A DNA stretch of 9,076 nucleotides from Candidatus Cloacimonadota bacterium (GCA_009782695.1 WRIO01000024.1:1-9076); one strand, 5' to 3'. Counted from the stretch's first letter, positions 1 through 6,194 are shown. Notes: generated from the sequence alone by a model not told the origin. Translations and numbers: made by a program.

Positions 1-1
1 G

Positions 2-1258
2 ACCAAAAAGACTTGGAATTACACAGCCTTTGCAGATTTGACCCTATCTAAATTCCCTCTGAATGAGCAACCTTATATATCTGAAATAAACAAACTAACT
101 GCTGGTGGCACTCTGACTATCCAAAAGAATAAGCTCACTATCAGCAAAAGTGAACTAAATTTTTTGGGTAACAAAGACCATGATGTGGATCACTATTGGT
201 TCCTGCTAAAAAAGGCTTTTGAATTGCATTTTAGTGAGAATGAATTTGTAGTGCTACCCTTTGAAAACACCCATTCTGGGCGCTTTGCTTTTTCGGTGTG
301 GAGTAATAAACCCAAAAAAGAGTGGGGATTGCTTGATGGTCGTCAAAAAGACTTTTCTGTAGAAAAATATCTGCACTCCAATATCAGCTCTGGGCTGAAA
401 ATATACAGCTTGCCCGAGTTTCAAAAAAGCAGCGATGTGTTTAAATATTATACAGAATATGTCTTGCAGACTGGTCTAACTGACTTTCCTTCTTTTTTCA
501 GCCAAGCAGGACATTTCAAGGCTGAGAAAGGAATAAAAGAAATAAATTTGCTCACTCATCAAGCAGAGTGGTTTTTTGAAAAAGAGCCACTGAAAATCAC
601 AGAGAAGCTTTTTAATATACTTAAAAATAAATCCATAGCAGATTTTAAAAAGTTCTGTATCACCGACAATGTGTTCTTCCGAAAAGATTTTTACAAATAT
701 TTACAAAAAGACATAGAAAAGGGCTTCCTCGCAGCAGCTGAAAACATCATGGTGCTAAATAATATCTACGATGAGTATTACTTTTTTATACAGCAACATC
801 AGATAAAAATGAACGCAAAAGGTATAGCTTGGTTAAACGAATTTCGACATTTTTACAGCCCTGGGTTGCTTTTCTCTCTCTGCAGTAAGCACCTGTCTCA
901 AAGGCTTTTTAACAAAGAAATGTTCCCTAACCAAACACCTAAAAAGAAACCTTTGAGCTTTCTGGAAATGAACGCAGAACTCTATAAAAACTTTTCTGAC
1001 GATTGTCAAACATTCCCTAAAATAAAGGAAAACAAATACACAGTTTTAAACTATCCGAATCAAAATCAAAGATACTTCCCCCTCATAGCAAACCAAATCG
1101 GCTCTATGGTCGAAAATGCCGAGAAAATACCTTATTACGACTTCCCGTTGCTAGTAAAGCTTTTCAATAAAGCAAAAAAGGGCAATGCTGAGGCTATAGC
1201 TATGATGCTTCGGTGGACAGCCTTTGAGATTTGGCGAAAAAAGATAGACGAAAAATAA
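2..1258 (+). CDS. Unrecognised Lys/Phe-rich protein, 5' end outside the window
   Basis: The reading frame is open from base 2, so the gene starts upstream of the window; the TTG at 38 is only an internal codon that looks like a start. About 418 residues are visible, ending at TAA 1256-1258 with a second TAA directly behind it. The protein is rich in Lys, Phe, Tyr and Asn and shows no signal peptide or obvious membrane helix. I see no Walker, nuclease, helicase or HTH motif. It has several Phe/Tyr-rich patches, such as FFSQAGHF and YDEYYFFIQQHQ, and a C-terminal helix-like stretch (KAKKGNAEAIAMMLRWTAFE). It is more AT-rich by eye than mfd or the sirtuin and lies opposite to every other gene, which would fit an accessory gene. 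I assign no function; coding status is secure because of the length of the open frame. Confidence 0.8.
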   Translation, partial: TKKTWNYTAFADLTLSKFPLNEQPYISEINKLTAGGTLTIQKNKLTISKSELNFLGNKDHDVDHYWFLLKKAFELHFSENEFVVLPFENTHSGRFAFSVWSNKPKKEWGLLDGRQKDFSVEKYLHSNISSGLKIYSLPEFQKSSDVFKYYTEYVLQTGLTDFPSFFSQAGHFKAEKGIKEINLLTHQAEWFFEKEPLKITEKLFNILKNKSIADFKKFCITDNVFFRKDFYKYLQKDIEKGFLAAAENIMVLNNIYDEYYFFIQQHQIKMNAKGIAWLNEFRHFYSPGLLFSLCSKHLSQRLFNKEMFPNQTPKKKPLSFLEMNAELYKNFSDDCQTFPKIKENKYTVLNYPNQNQRYFPLIANQIGSMVENAEKIPYYDFPLLVKLFNKAKKGNAEAIAMMLRWTAFEIWRKKIDEK

Positions 1259-1342
1259 TAAAGGAATAAAAAAAATGGAAAAAAAGTTTACAACAACAAT
1301 GTTTATTATGTTTTAAGCAATGTTTGTTTATTTATATAGATT

Positions 1343-1501
1343 ATGATGCTTCTGCTAAAAGTGGATGGAGTGAAAAACATTCCTCGTATATATTATACAC
1401 TTATGATAGTCTTAGGTTGTATCTTCAATTTATTACACACAAAAGTAAATAATCTAGCCTGGTTAACTTTCTATCCCGTTTATAAAAAAGCAAAAAAATA
1501 A
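1343..1501 (+). CDS. Doubtful 52-codon ORF with one possible membrane helix
   Basis: An open frame starts with two ATG codons at 1343 and 1346 and stops at TAA 1499-1501. It would encode 52 residues, with a hydrophobic centre (about residues 17-32, YYTLMIVLGCIFNLLH) and a basic end (YKKAKK). No Shine-Dalgarno sequence precedes it. The same frame is open upstream from 1262 to a TAG at 1337-1339, and phase 1 is open at 1270-1452 with a more protein-like composition (for example DYDASAKSGW). The stretch could therefore be a decayed, frameshifted gene remnant or plain AT-rich DNA. I would not count it as a gene without homologues. Confidence 0.18.
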   Translation: MMLLLKVDGVKNIPRIYYTLMIVLGCIFNLLHTKVNNLAWLTFYPVYKKAKK

Positions 1502-1587
1502 AGCTTTAACACATCTAAAAGAATTATGATTTATTCGCTTTGTAACTGCATATATTTTGATAAGTTAGATAAAGAGGCACACAAGGG

Positions 1588-1617
1588 GCATCGGACTATC
1601 TCAGACATCCTCCGATG
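1588..1617. repeat. Hairpin of family H, copy 1
   Basis: The arms CATCGGA (1589-1595) and TCCGATG (1611-1617) are perfect inverted repeats around a 15-base loop. The core 1591-1615 aligns without gaps to 3734-3758, matching at 19 of 25 positions: TCGGACTA, TCAGA and TCCGA are identical. The outer arms differ between copies yet pair in each. It lies downstream of the plus-strand gene ending at 1258 and could end that transcript, but no T-run follows. Confidence 0.6.
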
Positions 1618-1742
1618 AACCTCGTTTATTCATTGTATAACATAATTAAAATATATAGAGTTATGAAATCTAGTATCCCTAAAGTTGAAATGCTTTGTCA
1701 GAGTGGTGAAACGGGCTTAGGGAAATTAGGAATTAGAAATGT

Positions 1743-1756
1743 GGTGTCCTGCGGAC
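1743..1756. repeat. R1 repeat, copy 1 (GGTGTCCTGCGGAC)
   Basis: A short motif with GTCC/GGAC arms around TGC. It recurs exactly at 1793-1806 and as GTGTCCTACGGAC at 7083-7095. It lies in intergenic DNA each time. Confidence 0.6.
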
Positions 1757-1762
1757 TTAATC

Positions 1763-1788
1763 AAATTATAAATTATAAATTATAAATA
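1763..1788. repeat. Heptamer tandem repeat AAATTAT, about 3.6 units
   Basis: The unit AAATTAT is repeated at 1763, 1770 and 1777, with a partial unit at 1784-1788. It lies between the two R1 copies at 1743 and 1793. It may be slippage-prone spacer DNA. No DnaA box or iteron context supports an origin. Confidence 0.7.
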
Positions 1789-1792
1789 GCAT

Positions 1793-1806
1793 GGTGTCCT
1801 GCGGAC
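1793..1806. repeat. R1 repeat, copy 2
   Basis: The 14 bases GGTGTCCTGCGGAC are identical to copy 1, 50 bases further on. The two copies bracket the AAATTAT tandem repeat. Confidence 0.6.
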
Positions 1807-1835
1807 GGATATTTAATATTACACATCATCCACAT

Positions 1836-1848
1836 TCTGCGAAGCAGA
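1836..1848. repeat. R5 mini-hairpin (TCTGC GAA GCAGA)
   Basis: Five-base perfect arms close a GAA triplet. The same design, with different arms, appears at 7040-7052, 7140-7150 and 7234-7244. Confidence 0.5.
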
Positions 1849-1869
1849 CATATCATTCACATCTACCTT

Positions 1870-1987
1870 AACCACCCCGTCCACCAACTTCGTTGGTAAT
1901 TACAAATGACAAAACACCAATGACTTGTAATTTGTCCTTCGTAACTTGTCATTATTTATTGTCCATCCCTCCAAATTGGAGGGGAAT
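1870..1987. repeat. R3 composite repeat, copy 1, next to the sirtuin stop codon
   Basis: The element opens with AACCACCCCGTC (1870-1881). A mini-hairpin follows: ACCAAC, TTC, GTTGGT (1883-1897). Next is an inverted pair AATTACAA (1898-1905) / TTGTAATT (1925-1932). It closes with the palindrome CCCTCCAAATTGGAGGG (1967-1983) followed by GAATT-type bases. The same opening and closing blocks occur in the same order at 7167-7227, with a shorter middle. The identity shared by the two copies ends at 1987, and the sirtuin stop codon occupies 1988-1990. The closing palindrome could fold in the sirtuin mRNA just after translation ends. Confidence 0.7.
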
Positions 1988-2707
1988 TTACCCCAGTTCT
2001 GCTGTCATATCCTTTACCAGCCCCGGCAAAATCTCTCCTGCTTTTCCCTTTATAAAGTGTTGTGTTTCTTGGTTGTTTAGGGGCTCTTCCAGGTTCACTG
2101 TGATAGTAACAGCTCCTATTTTGCGGGCTTCTGCCATAAAGCTGGCAGCGGGGTAAACATTCCCACTAGTGCCGATGGTGATGAAGACGGTGCATTTTTT
2201 GATAGTGGCGAGGATCTGGTCCATGTGATAAGGCATTTCGCCGAACCACACGATATCTGGTCGCAGGTAATTTCCGCAAGCGGGACAGTGGGGCAGAGCG
2301 GGTTTGAGGTTAATTTCTGTCAACTGAAAATGTTTAGCACATTTTATACAAAAGCAAGCGCTCAGCCTTCCGTGCATTTCCACTAAGTTTTGCGAGCCTG
2401 CTCTTCTATGCAATCCGTCCACATTCTGGGTAATCAAAAAGAATTTATCGGGTATCATCGCCTCTAAATCGACCAATGCCTTATGTCCAGGATTTGGCTC
2501 TGCGTCCAGGGCAGCAGCGTATCTTTCCTTGTAAAATTTCCAAACAAGTATCGGGTTTTTTATAAAACCTTCGGGGGTGGCAACATCCTCCACGCGATGA
2601 TTTTCCCACAGTCCGTCGCCGTCGCGAAAGGTCTGAATACCCGACTCTGCACTGATTCCCGCACCTGTCAGGATACACACAAAATCATTTTCTTTTAGTT
2701 TATACAT
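1988..2707 (-). CDS. cobB: NAD-dependent protein deacylase, sirtuin class III (CobB/SIRT5-like)
   Basis: A complete 239-residue sirtuin. It shows GAGISAESGI (15-24) and TFRDGDGLW for NAD binding, TQNVDGLH (93-100), catalytic His112 in EMHGRL, a zinc site of Cys120/Cys123 and Cys141/Cys144, and RPDIVWFGE (149-157). Tyr59 and Arg62 (FYKER) match the Tyr-x-x-Arg pair that lets CobB and SIRT5 bind succinyl- or malonyl-lysine, so desuccinylation as well as deacetylation is likely. In the family, NAD is consumed to give nicotinamide, deacylated lysine and O-acyl-ADP-ribose, in the cytoplasm. The start is well set: GAGGAGG lies 6 bases before the ATG. It follows the ABC ATPase by 30 bases and is probably cotranscribed with it. 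A repeat palindrome begins right after its stop. The product call is firm; the symbol follows general usage. Confidence 0.95.
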   Translation of the reverse strand: MYKLKENDFVCILTGAGISAESGIQTFRDGDGLWENHRVEDVATPEGFIKNPILVWKFYKERYAAALDAEPNPGHKALVDLEAMIPDKFFLITQNVDGLHRRAGSQNLVEMHGRLSACFCIKCAKHFQLTEINLKPALPHCPACGNYLRPDIVWFGEMPYHMDQILATIKKCTVFITIGTSGNVYPAASFMAEARKIGAVTITVNLEEPLNNQETQHFIKGKAGEILPGLVKDMTAELG

Positions 2708-2713
2708 ATTTTT

Positions 2714-2720
2714 CCTCCTC
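2714..2720 (-). promoter_or_regulatory. Strong ribosome binding site of the sirtuin gene
   Basis: On the minus strand GAGGAGG stands 6 bases before the ATG at 2707. It fixes that start and allows strong translation even though the gene is second in its unit. Confidence 0.8.
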
Positions 2721-2737
2721 TACATACTCTCTTTTAT

Positions 2738-3466
2738 CTAAAAAATATGCCTTGCAAAATCCTTTGCTGTTTGGTGGCTACACGCACTAAAATTTTGCAA
2801 AACATCGTCATAAATAATATTTCCTTGCTCGAGCATTATCAGGTTTTGCGTAACCATTTTGATGCACTCAGGGTCATGAGTGATCACGATAGAAGTCATC
2901 GAAAGATCCCGATGCAGAGCGTTTATCAGCTTGATAATCTCATCGGCAGTGAGCGGGTCAAGCCCAGTAGTCGGCTCGTCATAAATCATATACTTCGGCT
3001 CACTAATGATAGCCCGCGCCAATGCCACGCGTTTTCGCATACCCCCTGATAAATCAGAGGGATACAAATCCAAGATATTCTCCGACAAATTCACCAGCCC
3101 CAAAACAGAGACAACCTTGTCTTTGATAACCTCAAAAGGCAGATCCGTGTGCTCCCACAAAGGAAATCCCACATTTTGTAAGATGGTCATAGAGTCAAAT
3201 AATGCCGAACTTTGAAAAAGCATAGCCATTTTTTTTTTCAAAAGAAATTTTTCCTTCTTTGTCGCTGTGATCATCGAGACCCCGTCTATCAAAATGTCCC
3301 CTTCTGACGGCTGCAATAAACCTATCGAAGTCTTCATCAGCACACTTTTTCCTGTTCCAGACTTGCCAATGATGGTGGAGATTTTCCCCTTTTCTATCCG
3401 GCAAGATACCCTATCCAGCACCACTTTATCGTCAAAAGACACACTGATTCCCTTGATTTCTATCAT
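2738..3466 (-). CDS. MlaF-like ABC transporter ATPase (lipid/MCE transport type)
   Basis: A complete 242-residue ATPase. It has Walker A GKSGTGKS (34-41), Q-loop Gln85 in MLFQSSALFDS, signature LSGGMRKR (139-146), Walker B YMIYDEP (159-165), D-loop GLDP and H-loop His197. The GKSGTGKS P-loop, the FQSSALFDSMT Q-loop and the LSGGMRKRV signature are typical of the MlaF/Ttg2A/Mkl group, which powers phospholipid trafficking between the two membranes together with a permease (MlaE) and an MCE protein (MlaD). Neither partner is adjacent: upstream is noncoding DNA and downstream is the sirtuin. It may work with a permease encoded elsewhere. The ATG at 3466 gives the expected N-terminus (IEIKGISVSF) but has no Shine-Dalgarno sequence. 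The 5' leader is very short if the TTGACA box at 3495-3500 is its promoter. Confidence 0.9.
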   Translation of the reverse strand: MIEIKGISVSFDDKVVLDRVSCRIEKGKISTIIGKSGTGKSVLMKTSIGLLQPSEGDILIDGVSMITATKKEKFLLKKKMAMLFQSSALFDSMTILQNVGFPLWEHTDLPFEVIKDKVVSVLGLVNLSENILDLYPSDLSGGMRKRVALARAIISEPKYMIYDEPTTGLDPLTADEIIKLINALHRDLSMTSIVITHDPECIKMVTQNLIMLEQGNIIYDDVLQNFSACSHQTAKDFARHIF

Positions 3467-3477
3467 TATGCCATTTT

Positions 3478-3500
3478 TATATACCCTGCTTATATGTCAA
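3478..3500 (-). promoter_or_regulatory. Possible promoter of the ABC ATPase-sirtuin unit
   Basis: On the minus strand a perfect TTGACA (3500-3495) is followed after 11 bases by TATATA (3483-3478), or after 13 by TATAAA. The ATG lies 28 bases past TTGACA. A 17-base spacer would put the -10 hexamer almost on the start codon, so the arrangement is irregular. An inverted repeat CAAGA...TCTTG (3498-3511) overlaps the TTGACA box and could be an operator. The role is inferred only from position. Confidence 0.35.
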
Positions 3501-3539
3501 GAAATATCTTGTTGTAAAGGTTTTTTCGTTAGTGTAACC

Positions 3540-3557
3540 GAGAGCGTCACCCTCTCC
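3540..3557. repeat. R6 hairpin, copy 1
   Basis: GAGAG (3540-3544) and CTCTC (3552-3556) close a 7-base loop CGTCACC. A close copy with loop CGTCCCA lies at 4298-4316. Both are intergenic. Confidence 0.5.
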
Positions 3558-3721
3558 TTTGTTCCGTTATGGATCGAGCAACTATAAAATTCCGATGAGA
3601 GTATTCACTCATCATATCTGTTTGATAAATATTACGTTATGTAGAGTAAACGAACGTTTTATAACTTTTTGAAACCCGATATTCTTAAACCCATATAAAA
3701 CAATATAGATAAGAAACGAAC

Positions 3722-3770
3722 AAGCAAGGGAGCTCGGACTAGGTCAGAGCTTGTCCGAACTCCCTTGCTT
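3722..3770 (-). terminator. Strong hairpin, family H copy 2, likely 3' end of the membrane-protein unit
   Basis: The arms at 3722-3739 and 3753-3770 pair at 17 of 18 positions around a 13-base loop; the single C/A mismatch is a G-U wobble in the minus-strand transcript. It sits 56 bases past the stop of the minus-strand gene ending at 3827. The minus strand then reads GTTCGTTTCTT, a weak T-rich tail; the plus side has CCCCTTTCTTTT. The 25-base core resembles 1591-1615, so it is also a repeat family member. Confidence 0.6.
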
Positions 3771-3826
3771 CCCCTTTCTTTTAATGCTATGTAAAATAAG
3801 GAGATGCAATATATTGAAATTAGAAA

Positions 3827-4273
3827 TTATAATTTATCTTTCGTCACGCACGGAACGATGATCATCACTAGCCCAACAACGAGTAAAGGGAAACCATACA
3901 AAAAAGCGATAGCTTTACTTTGTTGATACACTCTCTCTGGCACAGAAAGGTTTTCTTCTAGATAATTTTTGTTTAATTGATATGTAAAGTCGTCAATGTC
4001 ACCGGATTTCCATTGATTAAACAGTTCGTTTGATTGAACTAGGAAGCCTTCTTTTCCTTGAATGAGTAGCTCTGCATTTGTTCCGTTTATCTCGATCAAA
4101 AGCATAGCAATAGAATACATATACAACACTATAAAGGCGATACCTATCACAATAGACGCTTTCCGCGGGATTTTGTGGAATATACGCCACTTTATCAGTA
4201 ATATCGCACACAATACTATCAAAAACACCAAGATAGCCAGTGGAACTATTACATAAAATATCACCATACCCAT
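3827..4273 (-). CDS. Unrecognised three-helix membrane protein
   Basis: A complete 148-residue protein. Hydrophobic stretches at about 4-28, 41-61 and 122-141 predict three membrane helices. A mostly polar segment of about 60 residues (62-121, acidic and Gln/Asn-rich) lies between helices two and three and is likely exposed on one side of the membrane. GGAG stands 11 bases before the ATG at 4273, a rather long spacing; the ATG at codon 3 would shorten the protein by only two residues. It follows the DUF3784-like gene by 55 bases on the same strand and is probably cotranscribed. I recognise no family and assign no function. Confidence 0.75.
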   Translation of the reverse strand: MGMVIFYVIVPLAILVFLIVLCAILLIKWRIFHKIPRKASIVIGIAFIVLYMYSIAMLLIEINGTNAELLIQGKEGFLVQSNELFNQWKSGDIDDFTYQLNKNYLEENLSVPERVYQQSKAIAFLYGFPLLVVGLVMIIVPCVTKDKL

Positions 4274-4297
4274 AAATATTTATACTCCTATTGAAGC

Positions 4298-4316
4298 GGA
4301 GAGCGTCCCACTCTCC
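4298..4316. repeat. R6 hairpin, copy 2, between the two membrane-protein genes
   Basis: GGAGAG (4298-4303) and CTCTCC (4311-4316) close the loop CGTCCCA. It lies 12 bases past the stop of the DUF3784-like gene and inside the gap to the next gene. It may stabilise or attenuate the shared transcript. Confidence 0.5.
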
Positions 4317-4328
4317 AAGAGTCTATAT

Positions 4329-4658
4329 TCATGATTGCTTCTTTATACGCTTGCTTGTATTTGCATAAATCATGGCGAAACCTGCGAATACCAAAGCAAG
4401 AGCAATACCGAGAGTAACTAACCAAGAAACAGCAAAATATTTTCCAAAAAACACAATAGTAAAGCACAACCCCAAAACTATCTGGAGTTTTCCTGTAAAT
4501 TGGGTCAATGCTTTCTTGTCGTATTTTTCTTTTTCCTCTTTTAGCATACTATTATACCCAGCTATCAAAAATGACCCTCTGCCTGTCAGCATGACTATCC
4601 CTATTATGATCAAACCTATAGCTACTATCAATATCGTGTATGCACTATTATATACCAT
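4329..4658 (-). CDS. DUF3784-like small membrane protein
   Basis: A complete 109-residue protein with three predicted membrane helices (about 6-25, 57-72 and 75-97) and a Lys-rich end. The segment after helix one, GRGSFLIAGYNSMLKEEKEK (26-45) followed by YDKKAL, matches my memory of the DUF3784 family, whose hallmark is an IAGYNT/S-x-x-KEEK-x-x-YD stretch. The family is mostly known from Firmicutes; its role is unknown to me. AAGGA lies a few bases before the ATG at 4658, supporting this start. It is first in a two-gene unit with the membrane protein ending at 3827. A TTGACA box lies 84 bases upstream. Confidence 0.8.
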   Translation of the reverse strand: MVYNSAYTILIVAIGLIIIGIVMLTGRGSFLIAGYNSMLKEEKEKYDKKALTQFTGKLQIVLGLCFTIVFFGKYFAVSWLVTLGIALALVFAGFAMIYANTSKRIKKQS

Positions 4659-4725
4659 TTTTCATCCTTTTTTATCCTGCCTTTTGTTTGCCAAACAGAA
4701 TATCGTTTATTTTTTGCGACAGAAA

Positions 4726-4748
4726 ATTATATTTGTTTTTTTTGTCAA
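4726..4748 (-). promoter_or_regulatory. Possible promoter of the DUF3784-like unit
   Basis: On the minus strand TTGACA (4748-4743) is followed by TATAAT (4731-4726), two perfect consensus hexamers but only 11 bases apart instead of the usual 16-18. The TTGACA box is inside the long repeat shared with 6953-7032. Either the pair is a real promoter with odd spacing or only one hexamer is used. Confidence 0.4.
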
Positions 4749-4822
4749 GGGAAATGTAAGGGGTGTGTGACAGTTCATTCGTAGAGAACGATGCCTAGCG
4801 GAGCGAACATCGTACCCTACGG
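4738..4822. repeat. Long R2 repeat, copy A, with large hairpin
   Basis: The repeat begins TTTTTGTCAAGGGAAATGT and, after a partly matching 20-base stretch of the same length in both copies, continues into the R2 hairpin. R2 arms here are 4780-4793 and 4808-4821, pairing at 13 of 14 positions around a 14-base loop containing CCTAGCG. The hairpin lies 14 bases past the stop of the lipoprotein gene, so it could end that transcript, while the other end of the repeat carries the TTGACA box for the next gene. The second copy is at 6953-7032. Confidence 0.75.
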
Positions 4823-4835
4823 AGAGTGTATGACC

Positions 4836-6191
4836 TCAAAAAGTCCGAACGGCTCTAACTCTAAAGGAATTATACTCATTGTTGTAGTCCTGACTGCCAT
4901 ATTGGAAATACATACTCCATGCGGCATTGTTGCTGTACTCAGATGATGACCAGTAAATCCATCGATTATTTGAGCCCGAAGCACCAAAATCACCAATTCC
5001 TCGTAATCGTAGATATTGATACATCAGAGTCAGTTCATCTTTACTAGGCAAAAACCATTCCTCCTCTACATTTAATGCAATGCAGAGTTGGGCTGCTCTA
5101 TCAGTCTCACCATGGCTATTTAGCCAATCTATTATAATCTGGGTATTTTCCTTTCCTGTTCCTATAGCTGCAGAAGTGCCACCTATGAGAGTGCCATAAG
5201 AACCCCATTGTGCCTCAAATTCTGCTGAATAAGGAGCTGCCTCCATATATCTCCATCCATCTGATTTATATCCCTTGTCGTAAAAGATAAAGCCACCTGA
5301 TGAACCTTGAAATGATAAACTGACATCACGATTTACAAGTGGTGCAGCAATATTTACATAGGCGGTATATGTAGTGAATGCCTGGTTTGTGACGGTCAGC
5401 TCGTAACTACCATATACGACAGCGGGAAATACAACAGAATTTCCTACAGTTGTGTCAGCATAGATTAAAGAAGGGTCGCCATTTATGTTCTTCAGTATGA
5501 TATTTATAGGACTTGTGTTCTCAAAAGCATAATAATTGTGATCTATGTTTATCGTGATTAGAGAAACTTCTATCGGGGTAGTTGTTGCCGTTAATTCCAC
5601 TGGTTGTATAAAAGTTTCGGTATAAATCATTATGCTGTTATTTACATAAGTAGCGTATCCTGTGTGAGTAACTGTCAATGTGTATCTACCATAAACAACA
5701 GAAGGAAATGTGACCGAACTACTACTTGCTGATTGTATATAACAGGTAGATGAATCTCCACTTTTCTGTAAAATAACAAAAGCTCCCGTTATAGAACCAC
5801 CATCTGATGTGGTCGGGTTTATCGTTACCCTAGAAAAATTTATAGGCGTTGCTATCAAATGCACAGGTGTATTATATGTTTCTACTTGGATAAATATGTT
5901 GCTATTTACGTATGTGGTGTATCCCTCGAGAGTAACTGTCAATGTGTAGCTACCATAAATAACACCTGCAAAGGTGACGGTATTACCACTTGCGGACTGT
6001 CCATAACTGAAAGATGGATCACTGTTATTTTGCAAAATCACAAAAGCACCATAAACAGAACCAACATCAGAAGTAGTTAGGTTTATTGTGACTTTAGCGG
6101 TAGTCTCTTTGTTTTTAGTCGTCTTATCCGAGCACGACAGTGTCAAAAGCAGCACAGCTATACTAGCTATCATCATCATATTTTTTATCAT
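4836..6191 (-). CDS. Lipoprotein with three beta-domain repeats and a DUF1566-type C-terminus
   Basis: A complete 451-residue protein. Residues 1-20 form a lipoprotein signal peptide ending LLLTLSC; Cys20 would be lipidated, although Thr at -3 is not the usual Leu. Three diverged repeats of about 85-90 residues follow (about 32-115, 121-203, 211-293). Each opens with VTIN or ITIN and contains V(V/I)YG-x-Y-x-LTVT and a TTY/ATYVN segment, resembling PEGA or carboxypeptidase-regulatory-like beta folds. Residues 299-451 form a DUF1566/Lcl-type domain with GGFIFYDKG, GWRYMEAAP, WFLPSKDEL (379-387), WSSSEYSNN (414-422) and the terminal FRVRAVRTF. Such proteins are probably surface-exposed; the exact role is unknown. 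The start is set by AAAGGA, which lies inside the end of the HEPN gene 3 bases upstream, so the gene is read from the MNT-HEPN transcript. An R2 hairpin follows the stop. Confidence 0.9.
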   Translation of the reverse strand: MIKNMMMIASIAVLLLTLSCSDKTTKNKETTAKVTINLTTSDVGSVYGAFVILQNNSDPSFSYGQSASGNTVTFAGVIYGSYTLTVTLEGYTTYVNSNIFIQVETYNTPVHLIATPINFSRVTINPTTSDGGSITGAFVILQKSGDSSTCYIQSASSSSVTFPSVVYGRYTLTVTHTGYATYVNNSIMIYTETFIQPVELTATTTPIEVSLITINIDHNYYAFENTSPINIILKNINGDPSLIYADTTVGNSVVFPAVVYGSYELTVTNQAFTTYTAYVNIAAPLVNRDVSLSFQGSSGGFIFYDKGYKSDGWRYMEAAPYSAEFEAQWGSYGTLIGGTSAAIGTGKENTQIIIDWLNSHGETDRAAQLCIALNVEEEWFLPSKDELTLMYQYLRLRGIGDFGASGSNNRWIYWSSSEYSNNAAWSMYFQYGSQDYNNEYNSFRVRAVRTF

Positions 6192-6194
6192 AGT

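Larger units (their letters stand above)
1259..1987. other. Repeat-rich, largely noncoding spacer between convergent genes
   Basis: This 729-base spacer separates the plus-strand gene ending at 1258 from the minus-strand sirtuin ending at 1988. The first 250 bases are AT-rich, with two overlapping short open frames in phases 1 and 2 (see 1343-1501). The rest carries a hairpin (1588-1617), two R1 copies, a heptamer tandem repeat, an R5 mini-hairpin and an R3 composite repeat. No promoter for either flanking gene is needed here because both genes end into it. I found no convincing RNA gene. Confidence 0.7.
3467..3826. other. 360-base spacer, no gene seen
   Basis: From right to left, the spacer holds the strong hairpin at 3722-3770, an AT-rich stretch with a small inverted repeat GATGAG/CTCATC (near 3594-3613), an R6 copy at 3540-3557 and the possible promoter at 3478-3500. 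No open frame of convincing length or start context was seen on either strand. Confidence 0.6.

Noticed and set aside
1763..1788. AAATTAT tandem units as a replication origin or iteron array
   Set aside because: Only about 3.6 short AT-only units, no DnaA boxes and no replication gene nearby.
1893..2156. Plus-strand open frame of 87 codons over the sirtuin 3' end
   Set aside because: It lies opposite a well-supported sirtuin gene and inside the R3 repeat; no protein-like features.
3267..3587. Plus-strand open frame of 106 codons
   Set aside because: It is the antisense shadow of the ABC ATPase start region and runs into repeat DNA.
4372..4770. Plus-strand open frame of 132 codons
   Set aside because: It runs antisense to the DUF3784-like gene, which has a ribosome binding site and a family-like sequence.
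4780..4821. Large R2 hairpin as a riboswitch or structural RNA
   Set aside because: It is a repeated palindrome located after a stop codon; no ligand-binding core or conserved riboswitch motif is visible.
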